This document shows positions 37,637 through 46,199 of a DNA stretch of 64,000 nucleotides, piece after piece (the first letter of the stretch is position 1; each line of letters starts with the position of its first letter). The notes under the pieces were generated by a model. The model saw only the letters and a list, made by a program, of their open reading frames with translations, did not search any database and was not told where the DNA came from. The position numbers and the translations under genes are program-made. Source of the stretch: Litorimonas haliclonae (GTDB lineage Bacteria; Pseudomonadota; Alphaproteobacteria; Caulobacterales; Maricaulaceae); NCBI RefSeq assembly GCF_965138505.1, contig NZ_CBCSCO010000001.1:186001-250000 (forward strand). Reading direction: 5' to 3'.

Positions 37637-38382
37637 TAACCGAGCAACTCGTTCAAAGTGTGGGCTAAGAGTTTCAAATCTTGCTCTCTTGACAGGCTAT
37701 GGTCGGCGCCTTTGACTAATGTATAAGTTACATCCTGACTTTCCACCGCCTCAACAATTTTCTGGCTATGCTTCGGAGGAACGACAGAATCTTCCGCGCC
37801 TTGCAAAATCCGAATAGGACATTTTAGGGCGATGGAGGCATCCAGTATTTGCCGCGCCCTTCCGTCGTCGATAAACGCTTTTGAATAGGCATAAGGTTCT
37901 TCATAGCCGGACGGTTCATAAACCACTCCTTGTTCCTCAAGCTCCGTTTTTTGGGCCTCTGTCCAAGCGGCATAGGTTAACTTTTCAGTAAAATCAGGGG
38001 CCGGGTTGATAAGAACCATCCCCTCAACACAGTCGACTCTTTCCAAGCCGGCCAATAAGGCGGCCCAGCCCCCCATTGAAGACCCAACAAAAACACATTT
38101 TCCGTCACAAAGCGCGTCAATAACCGCAATCGTGTCTGACGCCCATCGGCTGATCGTTCCGTCCGGGAATTCCCCATCGCTTGCGCCGTGGCCGAAGTAA
38201 TCAAAGCGAATGAAAGCCTGCCCTCTTTCCTGTGCCCAATCTTCCAAGAAAGTAGCTTTCGACCCTTCCATATCGGATTTAAGCCCGCCGCACCAAACAA
38301 CAGTCGGGCTGCGCCCTTCAGTTTTACGATAGGCTAGTCTCGTTCCGTCAGAAAGGTCTAGAAAGTCAGGTGCGTTAGTCAT
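37636..38382 (-). CDS. Alpha/beta hydrolase
   Basis: The 248-residue protein has the alpha/beta-hydrolase fold with nucleophile elbow GSSMGG (about residues 98-103; Ser is the nucleophile), a catalytic Asp in QGAEDSVVP and His in GADHSLS. It resembles short ABHD10/thioesterase-like hydrolases; the substrate is unknown. ATG at 38382 with AAAGGA upstream is chosen over TTG just before. It overlaps prmC by TAATG and is divergent from a glycosyltransferase gene, so the promoters of the two overlap. Confidence 0.85.
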   Translation of the reverse strand: MTNAPDFLDLSDGTRLAYRKTEGRSPTVVWCGGLKSDMEGSKATFLEDWAQERGQAFIRFDYFGHGASDGEFPDGTISRWASDTIAVIDALCDGKCVFVGSSMGGWAALLAGLERVDCVEGMVLINPAPDFTEKLTYAAWTEAQKTELEEQGVVYEPSGYEEPYAYSKAFIDDGRARQILDASIALKCPIRILQGAEDSVVPPKHSQKIVEAVESQDVTYTLVKGADHSLSREQDLKLLAHTLNELLG

Positions 38383-38406
38383 CAATTTCCTTTATTGATT
38401 CTAAAT

Positions 38407-39552
38407 ATGAGTCTGAACCAGACCGATAAACCCGCCATGCGCGTTCTGCAAATCCTTCCTGCTCTGGAGACAGGAGGCGTGGAACGAACCTCCGTGGACA
38501 TCGTGGAAGCCCTCTGCTCTCGAGGACATGTTGCGCATGTATTGTCCGCTGGTGGAAGGTTAGAAAGCGAGATTAAAAGCCTGGGCGGACATCTCCACCT
38601 ATCCCACATCGGCAGTAAGAATATTCTGACCCTAATCCCCCGAATTTTCGAAATCAGGTCGCTCATTAAAGAACATGACATCAATATTGTTCACGTCCGC
38701 TCTCGCGCCCCCGCCTGGCCGGCATATTTTGCGGCTAAATGGACTCGGACGCCTCTCGTCACTACATATCATGGCATTTACAATGCAAAAGGAAGCCTGA
38801 AACGATTTTACAACTCCATCATGTCGAAAGGCGATGCTGTCATTGCCAATTCGACGTTTACCCGAGATCACATTCTCAAAACCCATCATATCCCGACAGA
38901 AAAAATTACGGTGATCCCGCGCGGCGTTGATATGAATCTCTTTGACCCTTCTAAGGTTAGCCATGACGCGGTTACGGACCAACGAAATATTTGGGGAGGA
39001 CCGCAAGACAAATTTATAGTGCTCCCCGGCCGGTTAACGCGTTGGAAAGGGCAGTTGGACGCTTTGGAAGCTTTTGCAAAACTCCCTCAATCCTGTCGGC
39101 TCATTCTGGTAGGAGACGATCAGGGCCGCGACAATTACGTCTCGGAGATTAAAGAGCGTATTCAAGCCCTGAACCTAAACGGCAGAGTCATTCTTGAAGG
39201 CCACAGATCCGATATGCCTCTCGTTCTAGCTAGCGGGCATGTCGTTCTAAGCGCTTCCAATGAACCAGAAGCCTTTGGCCGGATAGCTACAGAAGCCCAA
39301 GCCATGGGCCGCACTGTTGTCGCTACGGCATTGGGTGGTGCTCTAGAGACTGTCGAAGACGGAAAGACGGGATGGCTCGTTCCCGTAGGAGATTCGGACG
39401 CTATGGCCAGGGCGATTAAGCGAGCCTTGGCTTGGCCGGATTATGATTCAAAACGCTCCAGAACCCGAATTATGCGTTATTTCTCCCGAAAATCGCTTCA
39501 GGCGCGTGTTTTAGCTGTATATTCGGAACTTCTCACAGCAAAAAACCGTTAA
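38407..39552 (+). CDS. Glycosyltransferase family 4 protein
   Basis: The 381-residue protein has the GT-B fold of GT4: an N-terminal Rossmann domain with LETGGVERTSVD, and a C-terminal domain with GRLTRWKGQLDALEAF and the EX7E motif in EPEAFGRIATEAQAMG (about 290-305), which binds the nucleotide sugar. Typical GT4 roles are LPS, exopolysaccharide or lipid glycosylation. No polysaccharide gene cluster surrounds it. ATG at 38407 is used; an in-frame TTG at 38395 lies within the spacer to the divergent hydrolase gene. Confidence 0.88.
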   Translation: MSLNQTDKPAMRVLQILPALETGGVERTSVDIVEALCSRGHVAHVLSAGGRLESEIKSLGGHLHLSHIGSKNILTLIPRIFEIRSLIKEHDINIVHVRSRAPAWPAYFAAKWTRTPLVTTYHGIYNAKGSLKRFYNSIMSKGDAVIANSTFTRDHILKTHHIPTEKITVIPRGVDMNLFDPSKVSHDAVTDQRNIWGGPQDKFIVLPGRLTRWKGQLDALEAFAKLPQSCRLILVGDDQGRDNYVSEIKERIQALNLNGRVILEGHRSDMPLVLASGHVVLSASNEPEAFGRIATEAQAMGRTVVATALGGALETVEDGKTGWLVPVGDSDAMARAIKRALAWPDYDSKRSRTRIMRYFSRKSLQARVLAVYSELLTAKNR

Positions 39553-39621
39553 GTCAGCTAAGCATAGCCCTTGAATATATTGGATGATACGGCCATATTC
39601 TTGTCCGACTCTAATAATCTT

Positions 39622-39636
39622 AGGAGAATTCACATC
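39622..39636 (+). promoter_or_regulatory. Ribosome binding site and noncanonical AUC start of infC
   Basis: AGGAG at 39622-39626, spacer of 7 nt, then ATC at 39634-39636 as probable start codon. IF-3 rejects non-AUG/GUG/UUG starts, so such a codon gives negative feedback on infC. Confidence 0.65.
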
Positions 39637-40173
39637 GCCAGACGCCCATTAGCTGCCCCACCGTCCAAGAAGCCAAAGGGGCCGCGCATTAACAGGGACA
39701 TTACCGCCAATAACGTCTTACTCATTATGGAAGACGGAGAGAAACGTGGTGTCGTTCCTTTGGAAGAAGCCCTCGCCGCTGCCAGCGCCGCCGGATTAGA
39801 CCTCGTTGAAGTCGCTCCGAATGAGACTCCGGTCTGTAAAGTTCTCGACTACGGGAAAATGCGCTTTGAGAACCAAAAAAAGAAAGCCGCAAACCGTAAA
39901 AATCAGCGGACCCAAGCCCTCAAAGAAATCAAAATGCGTCCAAATATCGACACGCATGACTATGAAGTCAAAACCAAAGCCATGAACAAATTTTTTGATC
40001 GCGGCGACAAAGTAAAAGTGACTATCCGCTTCCGGGGCCGCGAAATGGCGCATATGGATCGCGGTATGGATTTGCTGGCGCGTGTCAAAGAAGATTTTGC
40101 CGAAATGGCAAAGGTTGAATTCGAGCCTAAAACCGAAGGCCGGATGATGACCATGGTGCTAGCTCCAAGGTAA
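39634..40173 (+). CDS. infC: Translation initiation factor IF-3, predicted AUC start
   Basis: IF-3 prevents premature 30S-50S association and checks start codons. The 179-residue protein has the N-domain (GPRINRDITANNVLLI), a Lys-rich linker (about 85-95) and the C-domain (KEIKMRPNIDTHDYEVK, then TIRFRGREMAH). The best ribosome binding site, AGGAG at 39622-39626, is 7 nt before an ATC codon at 39634 that is in frame, and no ATG is near. An upstream TTG at 39571 has no ribosome binding site and would add 21 atypical residues. A rare AUU/AUC start is the known basis of infC self-regulation. It leads the infC-rpmI-rplT group. Confidence 0.9.
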   Translation: MARRPLAAPPSKKPKGPRINRDITANNVLLIMEDGEKRGVVPLEEALAAASAAGLDLVEVAPNETPVCKVLDYGKMRFENQKKKAANRKNQRTQALKEIKMRPNIDTHDYEVKTKAMNKFFDRGDKVKVTIRFRGREMAHMDRGMDLLARVKEDFAEMAKVEFEPKTEGRMMTMVLAPR

Positions 40174-40204
40174 AATTTACACTCTTTATATACTCCAAAC
40201 ATTG

Positions 40205-40374
40205 AGATTGCTCTGCACGGCAGAGCTTGACCTATAGATGGGAGTGTCTATAAAGCGCGACTTCCGGTGAGAGCCGGAAACATTGCAGCAGTTTGGGCTA
40301 AAGGCATGCCTAACTGCTCTAAAGGCAGCGCCGACCTCCGGGTCTGGAGAACGGCGCAGATCAAGGAGACCGAA
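40205..40374 (+). promoter_or_regulatory. Structured leader upstream of rpmI (putative ribosomal-protein autoregulation)
   Basis: The 201-bp infC-rpmI gap holds several hairpins: GCTCTGC/GCAGAGC (40210-40226), TTCCGG/CCGGAA (40262-40279), CTGC/GCAG (40314-40328) and GCGCCG/CGGCGC (40328-40357). The last one contains CCTCC (40335-40339), which could alternatively pair with the rpmI ribosome binding site AAGGAG (40363-40368). In other bacteria L20 or IF-3 controls this operon through leader structure; here the mechanism is inference. Confidence 0.5.
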
Positions 40375-40575
40375 ATGCCAAAAATGAAGACCAAATCAGG
40401 CGCCAAAAAGCGCTTCAAAATCACCTCCAGTGGTAAAGTGAAAGCTGGCCAGGCCGGTAAACGTCACGGAATGATCAAACGTACGAATGACCAAATTCGT
40501 AAATTGCGCGGCACAACAGTCCTTAAAGACTGCGATGCCAAGCGTATCAAAAAATCATTCATGCCAAACGGCTAA
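40375..40575 (+). CDS. rpmI: 50S ribosomal protein L35
   Basis: The 66-residue basic protein starts MPKMKTKSGAKKRFK, standard for L35, and keeps the HGMIKRTNDQIRKLRG stretch. The ATG at 40375 follows AAGGAG; a longer in-frame start at 40267 would add 36 residues not found in L35 and is rejected. Cotranscribed with rplT, 30 bp downstream. Confidence 0.96.
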   Translation: MPKMKTKSGAKKRFKITSSGKVKAGQAGKRHGMIKRTNDQIRKLRGTTVLKDCDAKRIKKSFMPNG

Positions 40576-40605
40576 TCGCCGCCCTTTCTATTCTGGAGTA
40601 ATATT

Positions 40606-40980
40606 ATGTCACGAGTAAAACGCGGCGTCACTAAACACGCACGTCACAAAAAAATCATTGATGCGGCTTCCGGCTATCGCGGCCGCCGTAAAAACACCTT
40701 CCGTATTGCGAACCAGGCTGTCGAAAAAGCCGGTCAGTACGCCTATATCGGCCGTAAGCTGAAGAAGCGCCAATTCCGCGCCCTTTGGATCCAGCGGATC
40801 AACGCGGCGGCCCGCCTTCACGGGATGACTTATGGTCGTTTCATGGATGGTCTGAAAAAAGCCGGCATTTCTCTGGACCGTAAAGTCCTTGCCGATATGG
40901 CCGGAAACGAGCCAGAAAGCTTCAAAGCTTTGGTTGAAACCGCCAAGAAAAATGCGAGCCAACCGCACACTGTTAAATAA
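40606..40980 (+). CDS. rplT: 50S ribosomal protein L20
   Basis: L20 is an early 23S rRNA-binding assembly protein. The 124-residue product has the basic N-terminus (KRGVTKHARHKKI) and the core (RIANQAVEKAGQYAYIGRK...WIQRINAAARLHGMTYGRFM) of the family. In E. coli L20 represses its own operon. Here a terminator follows; no pheST genes are downstream. Confidence 0.97.
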   Translation: MSRVKRGVTKHARHKKIIDAASGYRGRRKNTFRIANQAVEKAGQYAYIGRKLKKRQFRALWIQRINAAARLHGMTYGRFMDGLKKAGISLDRKVLADMAGNEPESFKALVETAKKNASQPHTVK

Positions 40981-41004
40981 ATTTTTTAACAGACCAAGAA
41001 TTTC

Positions 41005-41030
41005 AAAAGCTCCCGCAAGGGAGCTTTTTT
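41005..41030 (+). terminator. Terminator after rplT
   Basis: AAAAGCTCCC (41005-41014), loop GCAA, GGGAGCT and a run of T (41026-41030) form a strong rho-independent terminator 25 bp past rplT. Confidence 0.9.
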
Positions 41031-41062
41031 ATGGGAGAGAGCCCCCCTAAAATGCTCCTCGA

Positions 41063-43141
41063 TTAGAATCTATATCGTATAGAGGCTCTCACTTGTCTCG
41101 GCTCAACTGGATGGAAGTGAATATCTTCGATTGGGGATGCCTCCGATGAAAGTTGCGATTCAAACAAATAACTGATGTCGGAGTCTTCCGCGTCAAAAGC
41201 GTTCAACAGTTCCAGACCAAAAGTGATATTTTGAATGTCATAATGAGCTGAGAGGTTCACGAGGGTCGTCGGCTCGGAGCGAACGCTATTATCTTCGATG
41301 AGCGGCGCAGATCCGAAATGACGTAATCTTGCGTTTACAGCCAGCCTGTCGAATTTCATAAGAGCCCCGCCCGATAACACGCTCTCAACGGCTCCGGGAA
41401 TTTTATCATCCGGCCCGACACCGACAAAATTGGCGTCCGTATAAGCGCCGCCCAAATCCAAAACGAGCCAATCGGTAGGGAGCCAGAACAGGCTTCCTTC
41501 TACGCCAAGCCGCTCCGATGCATCATTTGCCTCTGTCGTTCCGGCGTCGCCGACAAAAACCAATTCGGAATCCAGCTCCAAGTAAAAAGCCGCGAGGCTT
41601 GCCCGGAACGGCCCTTTTTCAAACCGCAAACCAACTTCCTGACCTTCAGATTTCACCAAAAGCGGAACCTGTTCCACATCTTCTAAACTTACAGGGTCGA
41701 CCGAGATTGTCGTTCCCCTGACGTCATTAGAATGAAAGCCTTGCCCATAATTTGCGTAAAGCTCCAGTTCCGGCCTGACCTGCCACGCGAGGCCCAAACT
41801 CGGAGAGACCAATGTGTCATCGCTCTCTCCGCTATTTTGCGGCAATGATACCGCGTCCACATCCGCCTCAAAATAATCGCCGCGCAGCCCTCCATTCACC
41901 CGAAAAGTCTCTGTCAGAGAATATTCAAGCTCGCCCCAGAGGGCCCCGCTTCTCTCTGTGACATCGTCGCGCCGGACGGTCGATAAACGGTTCCGATCTG
42001 CTGTGTTGAAAAGACCGACATCATTGATGTTGTCCTGCCTGAATTCGACACCTGTTCTGAAGTCCAGCTTGGACGCCAAATTCCGAGAATGTTTCACCGA
42101 CCCGCCAAAATATTGCCGACTGTCCAATTGCTCAAATTCATCGCCGTTCACGGGATCGTTTAAGAAATATGTAAAGTTAGAAAAGAGCGATAAATCATAA
42201 TCTACGAAGTAAAGGTTTATGTCCGTCTCGGAGCCATCATTTTCATAAATGCTTGTCTGAAAAGCCAAGGAGGCGCGTTGAGTGTCTCCGCCGAGGTCAT
42301 CATCAATAAACCCGAACCGATCAATCATATTGCTTTCAACCGCTCGGAGAGGAACTTGGTCAGTCGCCGTCCACTCGCTCTCGTAATATGTTGCGGTCAG
42401 CTCTGAACGACTTTTGCTGCCGATATGGATGAGCTTGGCCAGACCATTAAATTTTTCAAGGTCCTGATCCAATACCCAAGGCCCGTCATAGCTTTGAAAT
42501 TCACCGCCCAATAAGAGGGAGGTCGTATCTGACAGTTTCTGACTAACCCCGACAACACCGCGAAAGTAATCAAACTCACCGCCTGTAAGCTCGATAAAAT
42601 TCTCATCCAACTCGTCTCGTGTTTGATAACGCGCTGATCCGGCGGAGGAGAAGTCCCCGTCTTGAGCAGAATAAGGCCCTTTTCGGTAATCGACACGTTC
42701 TACTAATTCGGGAATCACAAAGTTCAAATCCAGATAACCTTGTCCATGACCGTGCGTTCTCAAGTTCACGGGGACGCCGTCCACACTGGCAGAGAAGTCC
42801 GTGCCGTGGTCCAAATTGAACCCTCTGAGGAAATATTGATTGGCCTTCCCTTCTCCGGAATGCTGCGTTGCCACAGCCCCGGGAATGACTTCGACCAATT
42901 CCCCGGAACGGCTGAGCGGGCGGTCCTCAAAATCGGAATAGCCGACTGTGCCTTCCGAAGCTGTTTTCGCCTCACCGATTTTATCGAGCGCCCGGCCGTA
43001 AACAATAATTTCATCTGCCGACTGGCCTAATGGTTCATGGGCCGCCGCCAGTTGGGGCTGCAATGCCAGAGCAAGGTAGCAGGCCGTAGAGCCGAGCATG
43101 ACGGATTGGCAGGAAAAACGAAGGAAATTTGGGAAGGACAT
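41063..43141 (-). CDS. TonB-dependent outer-membrane receptor
   Basis: The 692-residue protein has a signal peptide ending near AAAH (about residue 35), a TonB-box-like start (DEIIVYG), a plug domain (about 45-165; includes a His/Gly-rich THGHGQGYLDLNF loop) and a barrel ending with Phe. The His-rich plug loop might suit a metal cofactor, but a substrate cannot be named. ATG at 43141 follows AAAGAGAATT. It shows little likeness to the first receptor at 9.4 kb. Confidence 0.9.
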   Translation of the reverse strand: MSFPNFLRFSCQSVMLGSTACYLALALQPQLAAAHEPLGQSADEIIVYGRALDKIGEAKTASEGTVGYSDFEDRPLSRSGELVEVIPGAVATQHSGEGKANQYFLRGFNLDHGTDFSASVDGVPVNLRTHGHGQGYLDLNFVIPELVERVDYRKGPYSAQDGDFSSAGSARYQTRDELDENFIELTGGEFDYFRGVVGVSQKLSDTTSLLLGGEFQSYDGPWVLDQDLEKFNGLAKLIHIGSKSRSELTATYYESEWTATDQVPLRAVESNMIDRFGFIDDDLGGDTQRASLAFQTSIYENDGSETDINLYFVDYDLSLFSNFTYFLNDPVNGDEFEQLDSRQYFGGSVKHSRNLASKLDFRTGVEFRQDNINDVGLFNTADRNRLSTVRRDDVTERSGALWGELEYSLTETFRVNGGLRGDYFEADVDAVSLPQNSGESDDTLVSPSLGLAWQVRPELELYANYGQGFHSNDVRGTTISVDPVSLEDVEQVPLLVKSEGQEVGLRFEKGPFRASLAAFYLELDSELVFVGDAGTTEANDASERLGVEGSLFWLPTDWLVLDLGGAYTDANFVGVGPDDKIPGAVESVLSGGALMKFDRLAVNARLRHFGSAPLIEDNSVRSEPTTLVNLSAHYDIQNITFGLELLNAFDAEDSDISYLFESQLSSEASPIEDIHFHPVEPRQVRASIRYRF

Positions 43142-43552
43142 AATTCTCTTTGAAAAACTGAAGGTCTATTAGAACTCAAATGGAATAACTTAGATACGTA
43201 AAGGAATGAGTTGTAGTTGCCTTATATTATCATTTTTTGTTTGTCAGTTCGGTTCCTAGTTTTTCGTAAACGTCTTAATGTCACACTGGCGCAGACGAAA
43301 TATGCCCAGTGTTGGGCCTTAAAACTGTCTGCTCCAAATAAGAATGACATTTTACGCCGAACCGACAAGATACTTTACGGGGCAACCCAAGAGTTGGGTC
43401 GGTATGACGAGTTGAGAGCTTCGTTCTCTTTTCCTGTCATTCTGCACAAGCCCGAAGGGCGCCGATGCGGAAGGTCGAGAGTGCTTTAAAATGGTAAATT
43501 GCTCACGGCTTTCGTCCTACTGCCCATCTTGGGGTCAGCTTTAACTTTCAAC

Positions 43553-43583
43553 GCCCATCCCAACGCAGGTTGGGTTGGTGGGC
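43553..43583. repeat. Bulged hairpin with CCCAAC/GTTGGG stem
   Basis: GCCCA (43553-43557), bulge T, CCCAAC (43559-43564), loop GCAG, GTTGGG (43569-43574), bulge TTGG, TGGGC (43579-43583). The same CCCAA/TTGGG stem type occurs in two nearby hairpins. Confidence 0.6.
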
Positions 43584-43615
43584 GGCAACCTGCCACAAAA
43601 AAAGGTGGACAGCCC

Positions 43616-43689
43616 GCAGAGCGTGACGCCTTATCGGAGCAACCGAAAAAGACGTCAAAAAGTTATTTTCACAAAGCGTCACGCTCTGC
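43616..43689. repeat. Perfect 14-bp inverted repeat
   Basis: GCAGAGCGTGACGC at 43616-43629 is the exact reverse complement of GCGTCACGCTCTGC at 43676-43689, with a 46-nt loop. Length and perfection argue against chance. It may be the ends of a very short element, a recombination site or the base stem of a structured RNA. Confidence 0.7.
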
Positions 43690-44169
43690 AGCAGCGATTT
43701 TATACCCGAGCGGCCTCTTGTTTCTCCGACAGTCGCGCTCACCGGGTTTATCTCAGCCCGACACTGCACGGTACGGCAGGCTCACACTCGTAGCAGGCCC
43801 GGCACAGTCGGATGTGTCACAACACGATGCTCAACCTCGCTGTCTCCTGAACCAGAACCTGACGCGTTCCTGTCCGTGTTCAAAAGAACATCTTAAACAT
43901 ACGGGCAAAATGCAAAGTGAGGATCTTTCTCTTGACCTTTATAATAGACGATTGAAACGGTTGGGTTTTTTAAAACGATAAACACGGATTAAGTTTCAAA
44001 AACTGAATCTGCATCCCTATTTTTCGAGAGTTGATAATAGACTGAGAACTCTCACGAGGTAGTTTTAAAAATTCAATACGGCAAAAAAGTTTTGATGACG
44101 AATTTTGAGCTAAATCCCCAATGCGGACATTTAAGTACTGCAAATATTACCTCTGGACTAAGCAGTCAT

Positions 44170-45063
44170 CTACACCATTTCCGAGGGAAGTTGACTGGAT
44201 TGGCTCCACTGTTTCGGGGACTGTCCGTAGAGCCGTTTGAATTCACGGCTGAATTGAGAAGAACTTAGACAGCCGACACCCATGGCCGCTTCGTTGACCT
44301 GCATTCCATTGGCTATATTCATCGCAGCGTCGTTCAATCGCATAGACTTCATGAATTGAATAGGAGACATCGTCGTGGCTTGCTTGAACTTACGGTGAAA
44401 GACCGCTCGGCTCATACCAACCCTTGCCGCTAAATCCTCTATGGTGACGGCTTGGTCTAGCTTGGAAGATAGATACTCAATTGATCGGGCAATCTCATTA
44501 CCCACTCCATAAGCACGACGTATCGAATGCCCCGCACCCCCTGTAAGTATTGCATAATAAAGTTCGCGAAGCCGCCCTTCCCCTAAGACCATCGTATCTT
44601 CCGGGCTTTCCAACAATTGAAGTAAGCGCAAGAGGGCCTCGGTAAATGCGCCGTCCCATGGGGCGAGCGCGATGCCTTGCGGCACCGGGCCGCCACTCGG
44701 CTTTCTGATTACGTTTCCGGCACTTTCTATGCCAATGACCAGTTCGGTCATCACTTTTGTGCTCAGAGAGATATATACACCTAGCAGAGGGTTGTCTTTT
44801 GACGCCTTTGGTGTCCCTGCCTCCACCGGCATCGACATTGAGCAGCACATATATTTACTGCTGTCATATTCGTACCTTTCTCCATCCAGAATCGCTTCTT
44901 TGACCCCGGTTACAATCGCAATGACGGAAGGCTCATAAACGGCCGGAGCGCAACGCACAGGGTCGGTCACTCGAAAAAGTCGCACGCCGCTCACCCCTGT
45001 GTCGAACATGCCATCCTCTGGAACACAGGTCTCTATCAGCTGTTTTATTTGTTCTTGTCTCAT
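44170..45063 (-). CDS. AraC-family transcriptional regulator
   Basis: The 297-residue protein has an AraC_N-type (PF06719-like) N-terminal domain and a C-terminal double helix-turn-helix (about residues 200-290; VTIEDLAARVGMSRAVFHRKFKQATTMSP, then LSSSQFSREFKRLYGQSP). Regulators of this subfamily often sit beside short-chain dehydrogenase genes and control them. It is divergent from the two SDR genes. Inducer unknown. Confidence 0.9.
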   Translation of the reverse strand: MRQEQIKQLIETCVPEDGMFDTGVSGVRLFRVTDPVRCAPAVYEPSVIAIVTGVKEAILDGERYEYDSSKYMCCSMSMPVEAGTPKASKDNPLLGVYISLSTKVMTELVIGIESAGNVIRKPSGGPVPQGIALAPWDGAFTEALLRLLQLLESPEDTMVLGEGRLRELYYAILTGGAGHSIRRAYGVGNEIARSIEYLSSKLDQAVTIEDLAARVGMSRAVFHRKFKQATTMSPIQFMKSMRLNDAAMNIANGMQVNEAAMGVGCLSSSQFSREFKRLYGQSPKQWSQSSQLPSEMV

Positions 45064-45231
45064 ATTGAAGCCTTAACGGCTCAAAAGCCGCCTCACAACT
45101 ATTGTGATACAATTAGGCAAGTATTAGCGAGCATTTCACCTACTTATGCCAAATTTCGATCATTATATGTTACCGTGATGCAGCAACTGATTTGTCTGCA
45201 AACGAAACATCAGTACGATGACGAGGATGAC

Positions 45232-46182
45232 ATGACAGACAGAAATTTTGGACCGCAAGGCTGGACCCCGGCTCGCTTGGGCTCTCTGGCAGGCAAGACC
45301 TATCTTATCACCGGCGCGAACTCTGGCGCGGGGTTTGAGGCTGCACGCGCGCTACTGAACAAAGACGCCGAGGTGGTCATGCTCAACCGGTCGGTAGAGA
45401 AATCACAAGCTGCTATTACAAAGCTGAAGAAAGAATTTGGCAACAAAACCGAGGTGAGTTTTATACGCATGGATCTGGCTTCATTAGCGAGTGTTCGCGA
45501 AGCGGCTGATGAGGTCATGAAGACGGTTCCGCGCATAGACGCTCTCATCTGCAATGCCGCTATTGCTCAGGTGCCGAAACAAAGGCTGACTGTCGACGGC
45601 TTTGAGAGTATGCTTGGTACCAACCACTACGGCCACTTTCTTCTAAGCGGCTTGCTTTTTGAGCGAATTGAAAAATCTAAGGGCCGTATCGTGGTTGTCG
45701 CAAGTCTGGGGTATAAGATGGGCCTCAAAACCATCCAGTTCGACGACATGAACTGGGACAATAACTACCACCAGAACAGTACCTACTCGCAGAGCAAACT
45801 GGCGCAGATGATGTTTGCCTACGAATTGCAGGACAAGCTGGCGGCCGCGGGCAAGATAGACGTCAAGGTTTACGTCTGCCACCCAGGCTCGTCGGCCACG
45901 TCGCTGATCACCACCAGCGGCAACCTGATCTCGCGGATACTGTTCCGTCTGATGGTCATGACGCCTTTGGTGCAATCCGCCGAGAAGGGCTCCTGGCCAG
46001 AGGTGATGTGCGCGACAGAAAAGGGCCTGGAACAGCGCGCGCTCTACGGCCCCACGGGCCGCCTGGAGGTCGTTGGCCCCGTCGACAAGGGCACGTTGCA
46101 CCCCCACGCCTATGACAAACCGGTCATGGAACGGCTTTGGGACGTGTCGGAAAAGGCAACCGGTTTCCAGTGGAACATTTAG
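45232..46182 (+). CDS. Short-chain dehydrogenase/reductase 1 (retinol-dehydrogenase-like)
   Basis: The 316-residue protein has the SDR Rossmann fold with TGANSGAG cofactor motif (about residues 24-31), NAA (about 105), and the catalytic YxxxK as YSQSK near residue 186. Sequence and length resemble the retinol dehydrogenase / protochlorophyllide reductase-like subgroup; substrate unknown. The ATG at 45232 follows GAGGA; a longer in-frame start at 45049 would overlap the AraC promoter region and is rejected. The second half is GC-rich relative to neighbours. Confidence 0.88.
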   Translation: MTDRNFGPQGWTPARLGSLAGKTYLITGANSGAGFEAARALLNKDAEVVMLNRSVEKSQAAITKLKKEFGNKTEVSFIRMDLASLASVREAADEVMKTVPRIDALICNAAIAQVPKQRLTVDGFESMLGTNHYGHFLLSGLLFERIEKSKGRIVVVASLGYKMGLKTIQFDDMNWDNNYHQNSTYSQSKLAQMMFAYELQDKLAAAGKIDVKVYVCHPGSSATSLITTSGNLISRILFRLMVMTPLVQSAEKGSWPEVMCATEKGLEQRALYGPTGRLEVVGPVDKGTLHPHAYDKPVMERLWDVSEKATGFQWNI

Positions 46183-46199
46183 CAAATCAGGAGAAAGTC

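Larger units (their letters stand above)
43142..44169. other. Structured non-coding region of about 1 kb
   Basis: No convincing gene lies here; two open reading frames (43217-43489 and 43499-43981, plus) have no recognisable domain and weak starts. Instead there is a run of GC-rich stem-loops: GCCCA/TGGGC (43304-43317), ACCCAA/TTGGGT (43385-43399), GCCC/GGGC (43450-43460), GCCCA plus CCCAAC with GTTGGG plus TGGGC (43553-43583), and a perfect 14-bp inverted repeat (43616-43689). A further inverted repeat GAGAGTT/AACTCTC lies at 44026-44053. It borders the acquired-looking AraC-SDR cassette. May be the remains of a mobile element or an unannotated structured RNA. Confidence 0.5.

Noticed and set aside
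39571..39633. TTG start for infC giving 21 extra residues
   Set aside because: No ribosome binding site and no similarity to IF-3 N-termini; the ATC at 39634 fits better.
40267..40374. N-terminal extension of L35
   Set aside because: The region is the structured leader; L35 starts at the ATG at 40375 with AAGGAG.
43560..43620. Cobalamin riboswitch upstream of the second TonB receptor
   Set aside because: GGCAACCTGCC resembles part of the B12 box, but it is on the wrong strand for the receptor and the other conserved parts are not found.
43217..43981. Two plus-strand open reading frames (43217-43489 and 43499-43981) as genes
   Set aside because: Neither has a clear ribosome binding site, recognisable domain or normal composition; both lie in the hairpin-rich region and contain its inverted repeats.
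45643..46185. 180-codon minus-strand frame
   Set aside because: Complement of the first SDR gene, open because of high GC.
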